Source of the DNA: Anaerolineaceae bacterium
Lineage (GTDB): Bacteria > Chloroflexota > Anaerolineae > Anaerolineales > Anaerolineaceae
Assembly (NCBI GenBank): GCA_028714615.1
Contig: JAQTMA010000132.1
Span: 1-11,201, forward strand
Length of the DNA: 11,201 nt
Direction: 5' to 3'
The number at the start of each line of letters is the position of its first letter. Positions within the stretch are counted from its first letter, which is position 1. Below the pieces are notes generated by a model. The model had not been told where the DNA came from. It saw only the letters and a program-made list of their open reading frames with translations, and ran no database searches. A program made the position numbers and the translations under genes. Shown piece after piece: positions 1 through 6,993 of this stretch.

Positions 1-636
1 GGCGCCGATGCAGTCTATTTCGCTTCCCGGGGCTATCCGGTGCATGCCATCGACCTATCCCCCGGAATGACCGCAGCAATCGCCGAAAAGGTTGAACGGT
101 TTGGGCTGCAAGGCCTCCTTACTTACCAGAATTGCTCCTTTACCGAGCTCGCTTGCCTGGTCGAAAATGCACCCTACCAATACATCTACTCGAACTTTGG
201 AGGCCTGAACTGTATTGGAAACCTGGCCGAAGTCTCCCGGCAAATTACCCAGGTGCTGCTCCCCGGCGGGCGTCTGACCTGGGTGATCATGCCGCATTTT
301 TGTCCCTGGGAGGTCGCCCACCTGTTCAAAGGTGAAAGCAAGACTGCCTTGCGGCGGTTCCATCCCTCGGGAACGATAGCGAATGTAGAAGGCGTGAGCT
401 TTAAGGTGTTTTATTACACCCCGCAACAGGTGATGGAGGCGCTTGGCGCCGATTTTCACTTGCTGCGCCTGGAGGGTTTGTCTGTGTTCGCCCCGCCGGC
501 GGATCGCAAACACTTTGCCAGGCGCTTTCCCCGGTTATACCGCCTCCTCACCCGTATCGATGACGTCCTTACGCCCCTGCCGCCATTTAACCAGTGGGGC
601 GACTTTTTTATCCTCACCGCGGAGTACCGTCCATGA
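1..636 (+). CDS. Class I SAM-dependent methyltransferase (5'-truncated)
   Basis: The reading frame is open from base 1, so the gene starts upstream of the window; the GTG at 40 lies inside the domain and is not a credible start. The first visible residues (GADAVYFASRGYPVHAIDLSPGM region) match the end of methyltransferase motif I and the acidic residue of motif II that binds SAM ribose. About residues 60-100 of the visible part contain GGLNCIGNLAEV followed by LLPGGRLTWVIMP, the usual post-motif III segment 'L+PGG.l'. The visible 211 residues are most of a 240-260 residue Methyltransf_11/25-type enzyme. Substrate is unknown. Its stop overlaps the next gene's ATG (ATGA, 4 nt), so it belongs to the same operon as a second methyltransferase, a flippase and a glycosyltransferase; modification of a glycan or lipid-linked sugar is a reasonable inference only. 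Confidence 0.85.
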   Translation, partial: GADAVYFASRGYPVHAIDLSPGMTAAIAEKVERFGLQGLLTYQNCSFTELACLVENAPYQYIYSNFGGLNCIGNLAEVSRQITQVLLPGGRLTWVIMPHFCPWEVAHLFKGESKTALRRFHPSGTIANVEGVSFKVFYYTPQQVMEALGADFHLLRLEGLSVFAPPADRKHFARRFPRLYRLLTRIDDVLTPLPPFNQWGDFFILTAEYRP

Positions 637-1571
637 TACCGTCCGGGAATGCCTTCACGTTTGTTTGCCCGACCTGCCGGACTCCCCTGGTCGAAATCGG
701 CGCGGATACGCTCTTCTGCGCCTTGGAAGGGCGCAAATACATCAAACTGGACGGAGTCTGGTGTTTCTTGCCTGCAGAGGTCGAAGCCAAATATCAGCAA
801 TTCATCCGCGAATATGCGGCCGTCCGTTCGCACGAGAGCCGCGGTTCCCCCGATCCTGACTACTATCGAGGGTTGCCGTTTCGTGACCTGACAGGGCGCT
901 TCTCCCAAGACTGGCGCATCCGGGCGCGCAGTTACACCGAGCTGATCCGCAAAGCTGTCGTCCCCCTGGAACGGCGAAAAAAGCAAGCCTTGCGTATCCT
1001 GGACCTGGGGGCCGGGAATGGCTGGCTATCCAACCGCCTGGCCCGGCGCGGCCATACGGTGGCAGCAATTGATCTACAAACCAATGTTGAGGACGGATTG
1101 GGCGCGTGGATGCATTACGATGCAGCGTTCATCCCCATCCAGGCCGATTTCGACCATCTCCCTTTCTGGGAGGAGCAAGTCGACCTGGTCATTTTCAATG
1201 CTTCTTTTCATTATTCCACGGATTATGGGTCCACCCTCGCCGAGGCTTTACGGGTCTTGAAGCCGGATGGGCAGATCGTTATCCTCGATTCGCCGGTCTA
1301 TCAAAACGCGGAAAGTGGAAAGCAGATGGTTCGCGAGCGAGAGGAGCTCTACCGCCAGAAATATGGCTTTGCTTCCAACGCTATTCCCAGCGAGAACTAC
1401 TTAACCTTTGCCCAGCTTGAGCGGCTAGGGAAGCAATGTTCGTTGCACTGGGCTATCTCCCATCCCTTCTATGGCTGGAGCTGGGAAATCCGCCCCCTCA
1501 AAGCCCGCCTGCTACAGCGTCGCGAGCCGGCTCAATTTCGGGTGATCGTGGGGGCGCGTCATGCGGCTTGA
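633..1571 (+). CDS. SAM-dependent methyltransferase with N-terminal zinc-ribbon-like (Trm112-like) segment
   Basis: The protein has 312 residues from the ATG at 633, which overlaps the upstream stop as ATGA and has GGAG just upstream; an in-frame GTG at 594 is less likely. Residues 10-45 resemble the small cysteine ribbon often fused to methyltransferases (CPTC at 12-15, third Cys at 29), but the expected fourth Cys is Glu32, so metal binding may be weakened or lost. Residues 123-130 are LDLGAGNG, SAM-binding motif I, followed by VAAIDLQTN (motif II). DLVIFNASFHYS and ALRVLKPDGQIVILDSPVY are the post-I and motif III regions of the Methyltransf_11 family. The C terminus (about 250-312) is basic and lacks an obvious extra domain. 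It is cytosolic, with no signal or membrane segment. The substrate cannot be read from sequence; the neighbours point to polysaccharide or lipid modification. Confidence 0.88.
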   Translation: MIPSGNAFTFVCPTCRTPLVEIGADTLFCALEGRKYIKLDGVWCFLPAEVEAKYQQFIREYAAVRSHESRGSPDPDYYRGLPFRDLTGRFSQDWRIRARSYTELIRKAVVPLERRKKQALRILDLGAGNGWLSNRLARRGHTVAAIDLQTNVEDGLGAWMHYDAAFIPIQADFDHLPFWEEQVDLVIFNASFHYSTDYGSTLAEALRVLKPDGQIVILDSPVYQNAESGKQMVREREELYRQKYGFASNAIPSENYLTFAQLERLGKQCSLHWAISHPFYGWSWEIRPLKARLLQRREPAQFRVIVGARHAA

Positions 1572-2823
1572 CCTCGGGTTGGAGTCAACGCCGTGGAAGC
1601 GCCTTGGATTAAATTCCGCATGGTTGTTTGCCGGGAGGCTTGCCACCCAGATCCAACTCGTCATCTTTACCCTCCTGGCTGCCCGGGGTCTCGGGGTAGC
1701 CGGCTTTGGCCAATATACCTTCATCGTTTCGGCGGTTGCCCTGGGGAACGTACTGACCTCTTTCGGCACCGATACCCTCTTGATTCGCGAGCTGGCGCGG
1801 GCTCGAGATGGAAAGGATCACCGGATCAGCAGTGCGTTGATCCTCCAATTGGGGCTTTCGGCTTTCATCCTGGCGATCATCTATGCCTGGTCTGGTCTGC
1901 TCCCCAATGCCAACCGGGATACGATTTCGGGGCTGCGCCTGTATGCTTTCGCCCTGGCGCCGTTGGCATTCTTTTCTATATTTACGGCGGTGTTGAGGGC
2001 TTGGGAACGAATGGATCTTTACCTGGGCGCCAACCTGCTGGCGGCTGGACTGCAAACCGGATTGGCCTGGTTCATGCTGCAGGGCGAAAGCCGGCTGGTC
2101 CCATTCATGGCTATGCTGCTGGCGGTGCAGGTCTGCGCGGCCGTGATCGCCGGGGTGTTATGTTGGAAAGCCATCCCCGGTTTTTCGATCCGTTTCAAGG
2201 TGGATTGGAAGAGCCTGGCTGGCCTGGCGCGTTTGGTTTGGCCGTTGGCCTTGATCAGCATCCTCGGGGTTGCTTACCAGCGTTTGGGCGTCCTGGTCAT
2301 CTCGGTAATTCAGGGAGACGTACAGACCGGATGGTATTCGGCTGCCAGCAGGATGGTGGAAGTGCTCAAGTTCGGGCACATCGCCGTATTGGGTGCGATC
2401 TTTCCGGCCGTGTCGCACCTCTCCGCAGAAGCAAAGCGTGGGAGGGAGGCCAACTTCCTTTTCCAGGTTGCATTTTGGGGTCTCCTGGGGGTAGCTGTGC
2501 TGTCGTCCATCAGCGCGTATCTGCTGGCTCCATGGCTTGTGGCAACGTCCTTCGGCCAGACGTATCTTCCCGCGGTACCGGTATTGCGCACGTTGGTGTG
2601 GGTTTTGATCCCGTATACCCTGACTTCCACGCTTTCCTTGCGGATGATCCTGGTGAGGCGCGAAAAAGCAGTCATGCTTGTCACGGGGTGCGGATTGGCC
2701 ATCGCGCTGGGGCTTAATCTCTTCATGATCTCGACGTTCGGCGCCACGGGAGCGGCCCTGGCATCACTGTCCGCCGAATGCATCATGGCGGGCATCTTTC
2801 TTTTTCTGAGGGAGAAGGGATGA
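1561..2823 (+). CDS. Polysaccharide / lipid-linked oligosaccharide flippase (Wzx-like, MOP superfamily)
   Basis: A 420-residue, very hydrophobic protein with roughly 12-14 membrane segments. The N terminus has the family pattern: a first helix with AWLFAGRLATQIQ, then LLAARGLGVAGFGQYTF, typical of Polysacc_synt / RfbX-like flippases where 'LG...fG.y' follows helix 1. A second hallmark, GWYSAASRMVEVLK, lies near residues 257-270, at the start of the second six-helix half. These proteins move undecaprenyl-linked or similar lipid-linked sugars across the cytoplasmic membrane. The start at ATG 1561 overlaps the preceding methyltransferase by 11 nt, with only a weak G-rich ribosome site, so coupling is likely. 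The length is slightly below the usual 430-500 residues, but both halves are present. The carried substrate is unknown; a role in teichoic-acid-like or O-antigen-like export is inference from context. Confidence 0.9.
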   Translation: MRLDLGLESTPWKRLGLNSAWLFAGRLATQIQLVIFTLLAARGLGVAGFGQYTFIVSAVALGNVLTSFGTDTLLIRELARARDGKDHRISSALILQLGLSAFILAIIYAWSGLLPNANRDTISGLRLYAFALAPLAFFSIFTAVLRAWERMDLYLGANLLAAGLQTGLAWFMLQGESRLVPFMAMLLAVQVCAAVIAGVLCWKAIPGFSIRFKVDWKSLAGLARLVWPLALISILGVAYQRLGVLVISVIQGDVQTGWYSAASRMVEVLKFGHIAVLGAIFPAVSHLSAEAKRGREANFLFQVAFWGLLGVAVLSSISAYLLAPWLVATSFGQTYLPAVPVLRTLVWVLIPYTLTSTLSLRMILVRREKAVMLVTGCGLAIALGLNLFMISTFGATGAALASLSAECIMAGIFLFLREKG

Positions 2824-4010
2824 AACCAGCGATTGTGGTCAGCGCGTATAACCGTCCTGCGGCATTATCCCGCCTGCTCGTCTCACTCGATTCGGCCGAA
2901 TATCCATTGGGTGAAGAGGTCCCCCTGGTTATCTCGATCGACCAGGCCGAGCATCATCCGGATGTCGTCCAGGTTGCCGCAGCGTTTAGCTGGCGGAATG
3001 GTCCCAAAAAAATCATCTTGCAGCCCCGTCGTCTTGGTCCCATCGACCACTTTGTGGCCTGCGGCGAGCTTACCCGTGCATTTGGAGCGATCGTTTATCT
3101 TGAGGATGACCTGGTCGTTTCTCCGGTATTTTACCCATACGCTGCCCAGGCATTGGCTTTCTTCGATCATGATGAACGCATCGGCGGCATCTCGTTGTAC
3201 GCCTTGTGGTTCAACGGGTACACGCAGGAGCCCTTCGCGCCCCTGGTGGATGAGGTCGACCATTTCTTTCTCCAGGTCCCTTATACCCAGGGGCAGGCCT
3301 TCACACAAAAACAATGGGGGGGATTTCGGAAATGGATGGATTCGAACGAGTCTCGAGAAGCAGCGACAGCGCCGTTGCATGAAGCCTGGTCTCACTTTCA
3401 GGAAGACGAATGGTTCCCTCACATGGCGCGTTACTTGGTGGCCACCGGTCGCTATTTTGTCTACCCCCGCACTTCCCTCTCCACCGGGTTTGGCGACGTA
3501 GGGACGCATTTCCCCAAAGCAACGCCCTTTTTCCAGGCGCCTCTCCAGCTCGGTAAACGTAGTTACAACTTCAAATCCTTTGACCGCTCCTTCGCTGTCT
3601 ACGATTCGTTTTTTGAACTGCTACCCGACCGCTTGCGCCGGTTCGCCAACGTCCTCGCAGGATATACCTTTACGCTCGATCTCTATGCAACGCGTACCCC
3701 AATGAATATTCCAACCGAGTATGTATTAACTTCGCGGCCCTGCCGGCGGGCGATCTTCTCATATGGAAACATCATGCGGCCGCTCGAAGCCAACGTGATC
3801 CACGCTGTCCCCGGAAACGAGCTCTCCTTTTGCCGGGCAGAAGATGTCCGTTGGGATTGGCTCGCGACGCTGCGTTCCCGGAAAAGTAAGGCAGATTATT
3901 TTTCCCGCGGCCGGCGAACTGGACGGGGGACCCAACTCGCCTTTACCCTGCTCCACCTTTGGACAATGCTGATCCGGCCGGAAACGGGTCGAGCGCGGCC
4001 TGAGCGATAA
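2820..4010 (+). CDS. Glycosyltransferase, GT-A fold, family 2-like (distantly GnT-I-like)
   Basis: A 396-residue cytosolic protein. The start at ATG 2820 overlaps the flippase stop (ATGA) and is preceded by GGAGAAGG; an ATG 42 nt further upstream lies inside the flippase gene and has no such site. The N terminus PAIVVSAYNRPAALSRLL is the nucleotide-sugar-binding opening of family 2-type enzymes. LEDDLVVSP with Glu95-Asp96-Asp97 is the metal/diphosphate DXD equivalent; the form 'yLEDDl..sP.F..Y' also occurs in GnT-I-like (GT13) transferases. QEDEWF near residue 200 may hold the catalytic acid. No membrane helix is evident; the C-terminal 60 residues are basic. As last gene of the methyltransferase-flippase cluster it probably adds a sugar to a surface glycan precursor. 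Donor and acceptor cannot be deduced. It ends 8 bp before the oppositely oriented cbiO. Confidence 0.85.
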   Translation: MKPAIVVSAYNRPAALSRLLVSLDSAEYPLGEEVPLVISIDQAEHHPDVVQVAAAFSWRNGPKKIILQPRRLGPIDHFVACGELTRAFGAIVYLEDDLVVSPVFYPYAAQALAFFDHDERIGGISLYALWFNGYTQEPFAPLVDEVDHFFLQVPYTQGQAFTQKQWGGFRKWMDSNESREAATAPLHEAWSHFQEDEWFPHMARYLVATGRYFVYPRTSLSTGFGDVGTHFPKATPFFQAPLQLGKRSYNFKSFDRSFAVYDSFFELLPDRLRRFANVLAGYTFTLDLYATRTPMNIPTEYVLTSRPCRRAIFSYGNIMRPLEANVIHAVPGNELSFCRAEDVRWDWLATLRSRKSKADYFSRGRRTGRGTQLAFTLLHLWTMLIRPETGRARPER

Positions 4011-4018
4011 TTCGACCC
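3986..4018. terminator. Inverted repeat between convergent genes, possible bidirectional terminator
   Basis: GGGTCGA at 3986-3992 and its exact reverse complement TCGACCC at 4012-4018 flank a 19-nt loop that contains the glycosyltransferase stop codon. The right arm abuts the last base of cbiO. A G-U pair could extend the stem by one. No T-run follows on either strand, so this is not a canonical intrinsic terminator; in a convergent pair with an 8-bp gap it may still act as an RNA processing or termination structure. Confidence 0.35.
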
Positions 4019-4852
4019 TCAATGCTCGTGTTCGTGATCGGCTGTGTGCTGGTGCAGGTGCTTGTGCTCTACGCCCGTCTCCGCGTGACGATGCCAGTGC
4101 TCATGCAGCAAATTACAGGCCGTCAGCAGCGCCGCATCGGATAGGATATCTTGAGGAGCGCCGCTCGCTACCATACAGTGTTCCTGGTTGAAGACGAATA
4201 CCCGGTCGGCGCTGGCTTTTACCAAACCCAGATCGTGAGTCGCGAAGAGGACGGTTTTCCCCAAATTTCCCTGCGTGTAGATGAATTCTTCCAGCCAAAA
4301 CCGGCTTTGAGGATCCAACCCGGCGGTGGGCTCATCCAGCAGCCACACATCCGGGTCAAGGCTCAGCACTGAAGCGAGCGCCACACGTTTTTTCTCTCCC
4401 CCGGATAGGTGGTGGGGGGCGCGATCGCTGAGCTCTTCGATCCGCAGGGCCGCCAGAGCGTTTTGCACCCGGCTGGATATCTCATCCTGGCTGAGCCCCA
4501 TCTGTAGCGGCGCAAAAGCAACCTCCTCCCAGACAGATGGGCAGAATAGCTGGACGTCGCTATCTTGAAATACGAAGCCAACCTGACGGCGGAATGCAAA
4601 CTGGAAGTCGTCATTCCGCAAGGCAGTCTCGGTCAAGGGGATTCCATTAAAACAAATCTGCCCTGATGACGGGAAGTACAGCCCATCCAGCAGCTTGAGC
4701 AAGGTGCTTTTTCCCGAGCCGTTGGCGCCCAGGATGGCCACCCGTTCTCCTTTCCGCACGGATAAGCTGATGCGATCCAGCGCTACGAATGCCCGGTCAT
4801 AGGCATACGAAATGTCGCGCACATCGAATGTAATCTCATGCTTTAACGCCAT
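4019..4852 (-). CDS. cbiO: Ni/Co ECF transporter ATPase CbiO with histidine-rich C-terminal tail
   Basis: ABC ATPase that powers the nickel/cobalt importer encoded just upstream; it is cytosolic and attached to the membrane T domain. In the 277-residue form, Walker A is GANGSGKST (about 42-50), the Q-loop is VGFVFQDSD (Gln96), the signature LSGGE is at 149-153, Walker B is WLLDEP (Asp173, Glu174) and the H-loop is ATHD. The FQDSDVQLFCPSVWEEVAFAP stretch is the form seen in ECF ATPases. The last 28 residues contain 11 histidines spaced mostly every second residue (HEHWHRH, EHKHLHQH, DHEHEH), a likely metal-binding tail. Start choice: GGAAGGA precedes tandem ATGs; the second (4852) has the better 6-nt spacing, the first is 4855, and a TTG at 4876 is unlikely. 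The fusion gene upstream stops 27 nt before, so the two form an operon. Confidence 0.93.
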   Translation of the reverse strand: MALKHEITFDVRDISYAYDRAFVALDRISLSVRKGERVAILGANGSGKSTLLKLLDGLYFPSSGQICFNGIPLTETALRNDDFQFAFRRQVGFVFQDSDVQLFCPSVWEEVAFAPLQMGLSQDEISSRVQNALAALRIEELSDRAPHHLSGGEKKRVALASVLSLDPDVWLLDEPTAGLDPQSRFWLEEFIYTQGNLGKTVLFATHDLGLVKASADRVFVFNQEHCMVASGAPQDILSDAALLTACNLLHEHWHRHAETGVEHKHLHQHTADHEHEH

Positions 4853-4879
4853 CATCGATCCTTCCAAACTCCGCAAGAA

Positions 4880-6811
4880 TTACCCTCCCAACCAAATCAC
4901 GGCCCCGGCAAGCAAGATGAGAATGCCGCAGACAGCCCAATCGTACGACTGCATCCGAAAATTTGCCGCCCCCCGGGAATGGCCGCGAAACCCGCGCGAT
5001 TGCATGGCCAGGTAGACCTCACTGCTCATATGCATGCTCTTCGAAAGCAGCACCCCCGTGCTGGCGGCCAACATCTGGCGTTCCTGCTGACCCGTCAGCC
5101 GGCCTACCAATCGACTTTTCCGAGATAGGAATACGTCGTTGGTTAGATGTAAAAGCATATATACATACCGGTAGGTCATTCCGAGAACCATTAGGACCAC
5201 ATCCGGGACTCCCAGGGCGCCCGCTGCTCGCAACACGCTGTTCCAGCGGGTCGTCAATACCAGAAGGCCTGCCAGCGATACGGATGTGCCCACACGCAGC
5301 AAGAGGAACAGGGCGGTCAGAACACCGGGCTGAGTGATCACAATCCCCAGCGGTAAGGTGACCAGCGCCGGACCGGGTGTGAGAAAGATGGCCGGGAGAG
5401 CGATCACCCCTGTGAAAAAGGGCATGAACAACCAGACGCGTTTGATAAACAATCCCAAAGGGATCGCCGAAATCCGCGCCAGGAATAAAACGATACAGGC
5501 GAACGACAGGATGACCAGCAAGTTTTTCGATAGACTGGTCGCCAGGATGGCGGTCAGTGTAAAGAGTATCTTCACCCGGGGATCCAATGCCTGGAATACC
5601 CCGGCTTTGTTCGCAATTTGCTCGGCGTAAATCGACTGTTCCAGTGCGTTGCTGATGCCGATCAGCGTCCGTTCGATCGCCCCGGCGTGTCCGGGCGAGT
5701 GCGGAGACGATGCCCCCCTGCCGGAGTACCGGGCGAACAGCCAGGCGAGCAAGGAAATCAGCCCGATGCCCAGCACCGCAGATAGCGCATAGCCCAAGGC
5801 AGCATTCCCAAGCAGGGGCAGGTCGTACCCGGCCAACGGGGCCCGCCACAGAGCACTGAGTTGGGACAGCCCTTGTGGAACAAACCCCAAACCCTGGCGG
5901 ATTAATTCCTCGGAGCTCCATTCTCCCCAGGCGGCGCCTGGTGCCAGCAGCCCGATGGGCGTGATGATCGCCAGGATAACCAGGGCTACCCATAAGGCTC
6001 GCCAGCGCCTGTGATCTCCGAAGCTGGCCGGCTCCATCTGGCTGACCGGCCGGCCGAACTCCAGGGCGGATGGGTTCGTCTTTTGCAGGTAGGCGACCAC
6101 CAGGGCTGTCACGGCGCCCTCGACAACCGAGGCGACCAGCGCATGGGGGAGGAGCATGGCCGGGATGGCGACTTTCAGGGGATAGGGCGCATAGAGGGGG
6201 ACTCCACTGGCGCTATGGAACAGCATGGGCTGGATGCCAAATTCAAACCCGGCGAGAGCGGCTGCCGCCGTCAGGCCTGCCCAGCCCCCCAATGCTGCCC
6301 CAACCACGCGCTTTCGCGAGCGGATCTCCTGATTCTTGGCCAGAGCCTGGTAGATGGCGTAGCTGACAAACGGAAGCACGACGGCCATGTTGATGCTATT
6401 GGCGCCCAACGCCAGGATTCCGCCATCGCCGAAAAATAGCGCCTGGATGAACAGCGCCGTCGAGATCACCATCACGGCTAACTCCGGTCCCAGGAGGATC
6501 GCGACCAGCGCTCCCCCGACGGCATGTCCGCTGGTTCCTCCTGGCAGGGGGAAGTTGAACATCATCAAGATGAATGAAAAGGACGCCAGAAGCGCGATCA
6601 CCGGGATATTTTGGGCGCTGGCGGTTTTTTTCAGCCTTTGGGTCCCGCGGATCCAGAAAGGGAGCACCAATAAAAACATCACAACAGCCGTGAGCGGGCT
6701 TAAGTAACCGTCTGGGATGTGCATGGCCGTGGTGCTGAGCCATACGAACAGAGCGACGTAGTACAACCGGTAAAATCCTTGGTTTCGCCTGACCTGTTTA
6801 GGCTTCTGCAT
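4880..6811 (-). CDS. cbiMQ: Fused Ni/Co ECF transporter membrane protein: CbiM/NikM + PDGLE/NikN-like linker + CbiQ
   Basis: A 643-residue integral membrane protein combining subunits usually made separately. The ATG at 6811 is preceded by AGAAGGA with 7-nt spacing; an ATG at 6835 has no such site. Residues 1-29 look like a signal peptide (basic n-region, core LYYVALFVWL, c-region STTA). Then MHIPDGYLSP, the conserved start of mature CbiM/NikM, begins at residue 30. Counting that Met as 1, GTSGH places His at 67, matching the nickel ligands described for NikM2. The CbiM part runs to about 240. Residues about 268-362 carry GEWSSEEL, LWRAPLAGYDLP and GYALSAVLGI, the style of the PDGLE/NikN region in NikMN fusions. 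From about 380 onward is CbiQ: ALDPRVKILFTL, YRYVYMLL and the coupling motif AMQSRGF near the end. Whether Ni or Co is carried cannot be decided. Confidence 0.92.
   Translation of the reverse strand: MQKPKQVRRNQGFYRLYYVALFVWLSTTAMHIPDGYLSPLTAVVMFLLVLPFWIRGTQRLKKTASAQNIPVIALLASFSFILMMFNFPLPGGTSGHAVGGALVAILLGPELAVMVISTALFIQALFFGDGGILALGANSINMAVVLPFVSYAIYQALAKNQEIRSRKRVVGAALGGWAGLTAAAALAGFEFGIQPMLFHSASGVPLYAPYPLKVAIPAMLLPHALVASVVEGAVTALVVAYLQKTNPSALEFGRPVSQMEPASFGDHRRWRALWVALVILAIITPIGLLAPGAAWGEWSSEELIRQGLGFVPQGLSQLSALWRAPLAGYDLPLLGNAALGYALSAVLGIGLISLLAWLFARYSGRGASSPHSPGHAGAIERTLIGISNALEQSIYAEQIANKAGVFQALDPRVKILFTLTAILATSLSKNLLVILSFACIVLFLARISAIPLGLFIKRVWLFMPFFTGVIALPAIFLTPGPALVTLPLGIVITQPGVLTALFLLLRVGTSVSLAGLLVLTTRWNSVLRAAGALGVPDVVLMVLGMTYRYVYMLLHLTNDVFLSRKSRLVGRLTGQQERQMLAASTGVLLSKSMHMSSEVYLAMQSRGFRGHSRGAANFRMQSYDWAVCGILILLAGAVIWLGG
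6722..6811 (-). other. Predicted cleavable signal peptide of the CbiM domain, plus first mature codon
   Basis: Codons 1-29 encode a basic start (K, K, R, R, R within the first 15), a hydrophobic core and STTA before the MHIP motif. Cleavage after that Ala would free Met-His as the mature N terminus, which the family needs because the terminal amine and His2 bind the metal. No ribosome site precedes the internal ATG at 6724, so direct initiation there is unlikely. Salmonella CbiM is known to carry a comparable leader. Confidence 0.7.
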
Positions 6812-6865
6812 AAGGTTATCCTTCTGCCCGATCATAAGTCAACCGGTACGGCTACTTTCCTGGCA

Positions 6866-6890
6866 TCGTCCGGGGGCATCCCCATAACGA
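6866..6890 (-). promoter_or_regulatory. Imperfect hairpin at the predicted 5' end of the cbi transcript
   Basis: TCGT/ACGA (4 bp), a symmetric 3x3 internal loop, GGGG/CCCC (4 bp) and a 3-nt loop form a 25-nt dyad at the predicted transcript start. It could be a metal-regulator operator or a 5' mRNA stem. It does not match a NiCo or cobalamin riboswitch that I know. Confidence 0.35.
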
Positions 6891-6895
6891 CCCTC

Positions 6896-6924
6896 ATTAT
6901 ATCAAAACCAGGTGGTCGACCTAA
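6896..6924 (-). promoter_or_regulatory. Extended -10 promoter for the Ni/Co transporter operon
   Basis: On the minus strand a perfect TATAAT (6896-6901) is preceded by TGA, giving the extended -10 form TGnTATAAT. The -35 position 17 bp upstream reads TTAGGT (6919-6924), a weak match, as is usual with an extended -10. An 8-bp palindrome GGTCGACC (6914-6921) lies in the spacer and -35 element and could be an operator. Start of transcription would be near 6889, leaving a leader of about 78 nt, too short for a cobalamin riboswitch. Confidence 0.6.
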
Positions 6925-6993
6925 AAATGCGCTCTCCCCTATCTTTTTCGGTTGAGAAACCTTGTTGCACCCCTACGATCGAGCTTAGCCTGG

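Noticed and set aside
456..986. 176-codon minus-strand frame across the two methyltransferase genes
   Set aside because: It is antisense to two well-supported genes and shows no recognisable domain or ribosome site.
1593..2717. 374-codon open frame on the + strand overlapping the flippase gene in another frame
   Set aside because: It starts inside the flippase gene, has no ribosome site, reads as low-quality Gly/Arg/Pro-rich protein without motifs, and is explained by the GC-rich codon pattern of the true gene.
3316..3322. Run of seven G in the glycosyltransferase gene, a possible frameshift or phase-variation tract
   Set aside because: The frame stays open and the protein reads sensibly (QWGGFRKW) on both sides; seven bases is short for a slippage switch.
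5019..5993. 324-codon minus-strand frame within the CbiM-CbiQ fusion
   Set aside because: Same strand but another frame of a gene with clear motifs along its entire length; the product is rich in Arg, Gly and Pro with no membrane or known domain pattern.
6812..6993. Cobalamin or NiCo riboswitch upstream of the Ni/Co transporter
   Set aside because: The leader after the predicted start is only about 78 nt and I found no B12-box-like core or four-way-junction pattern; only short dyads are present.
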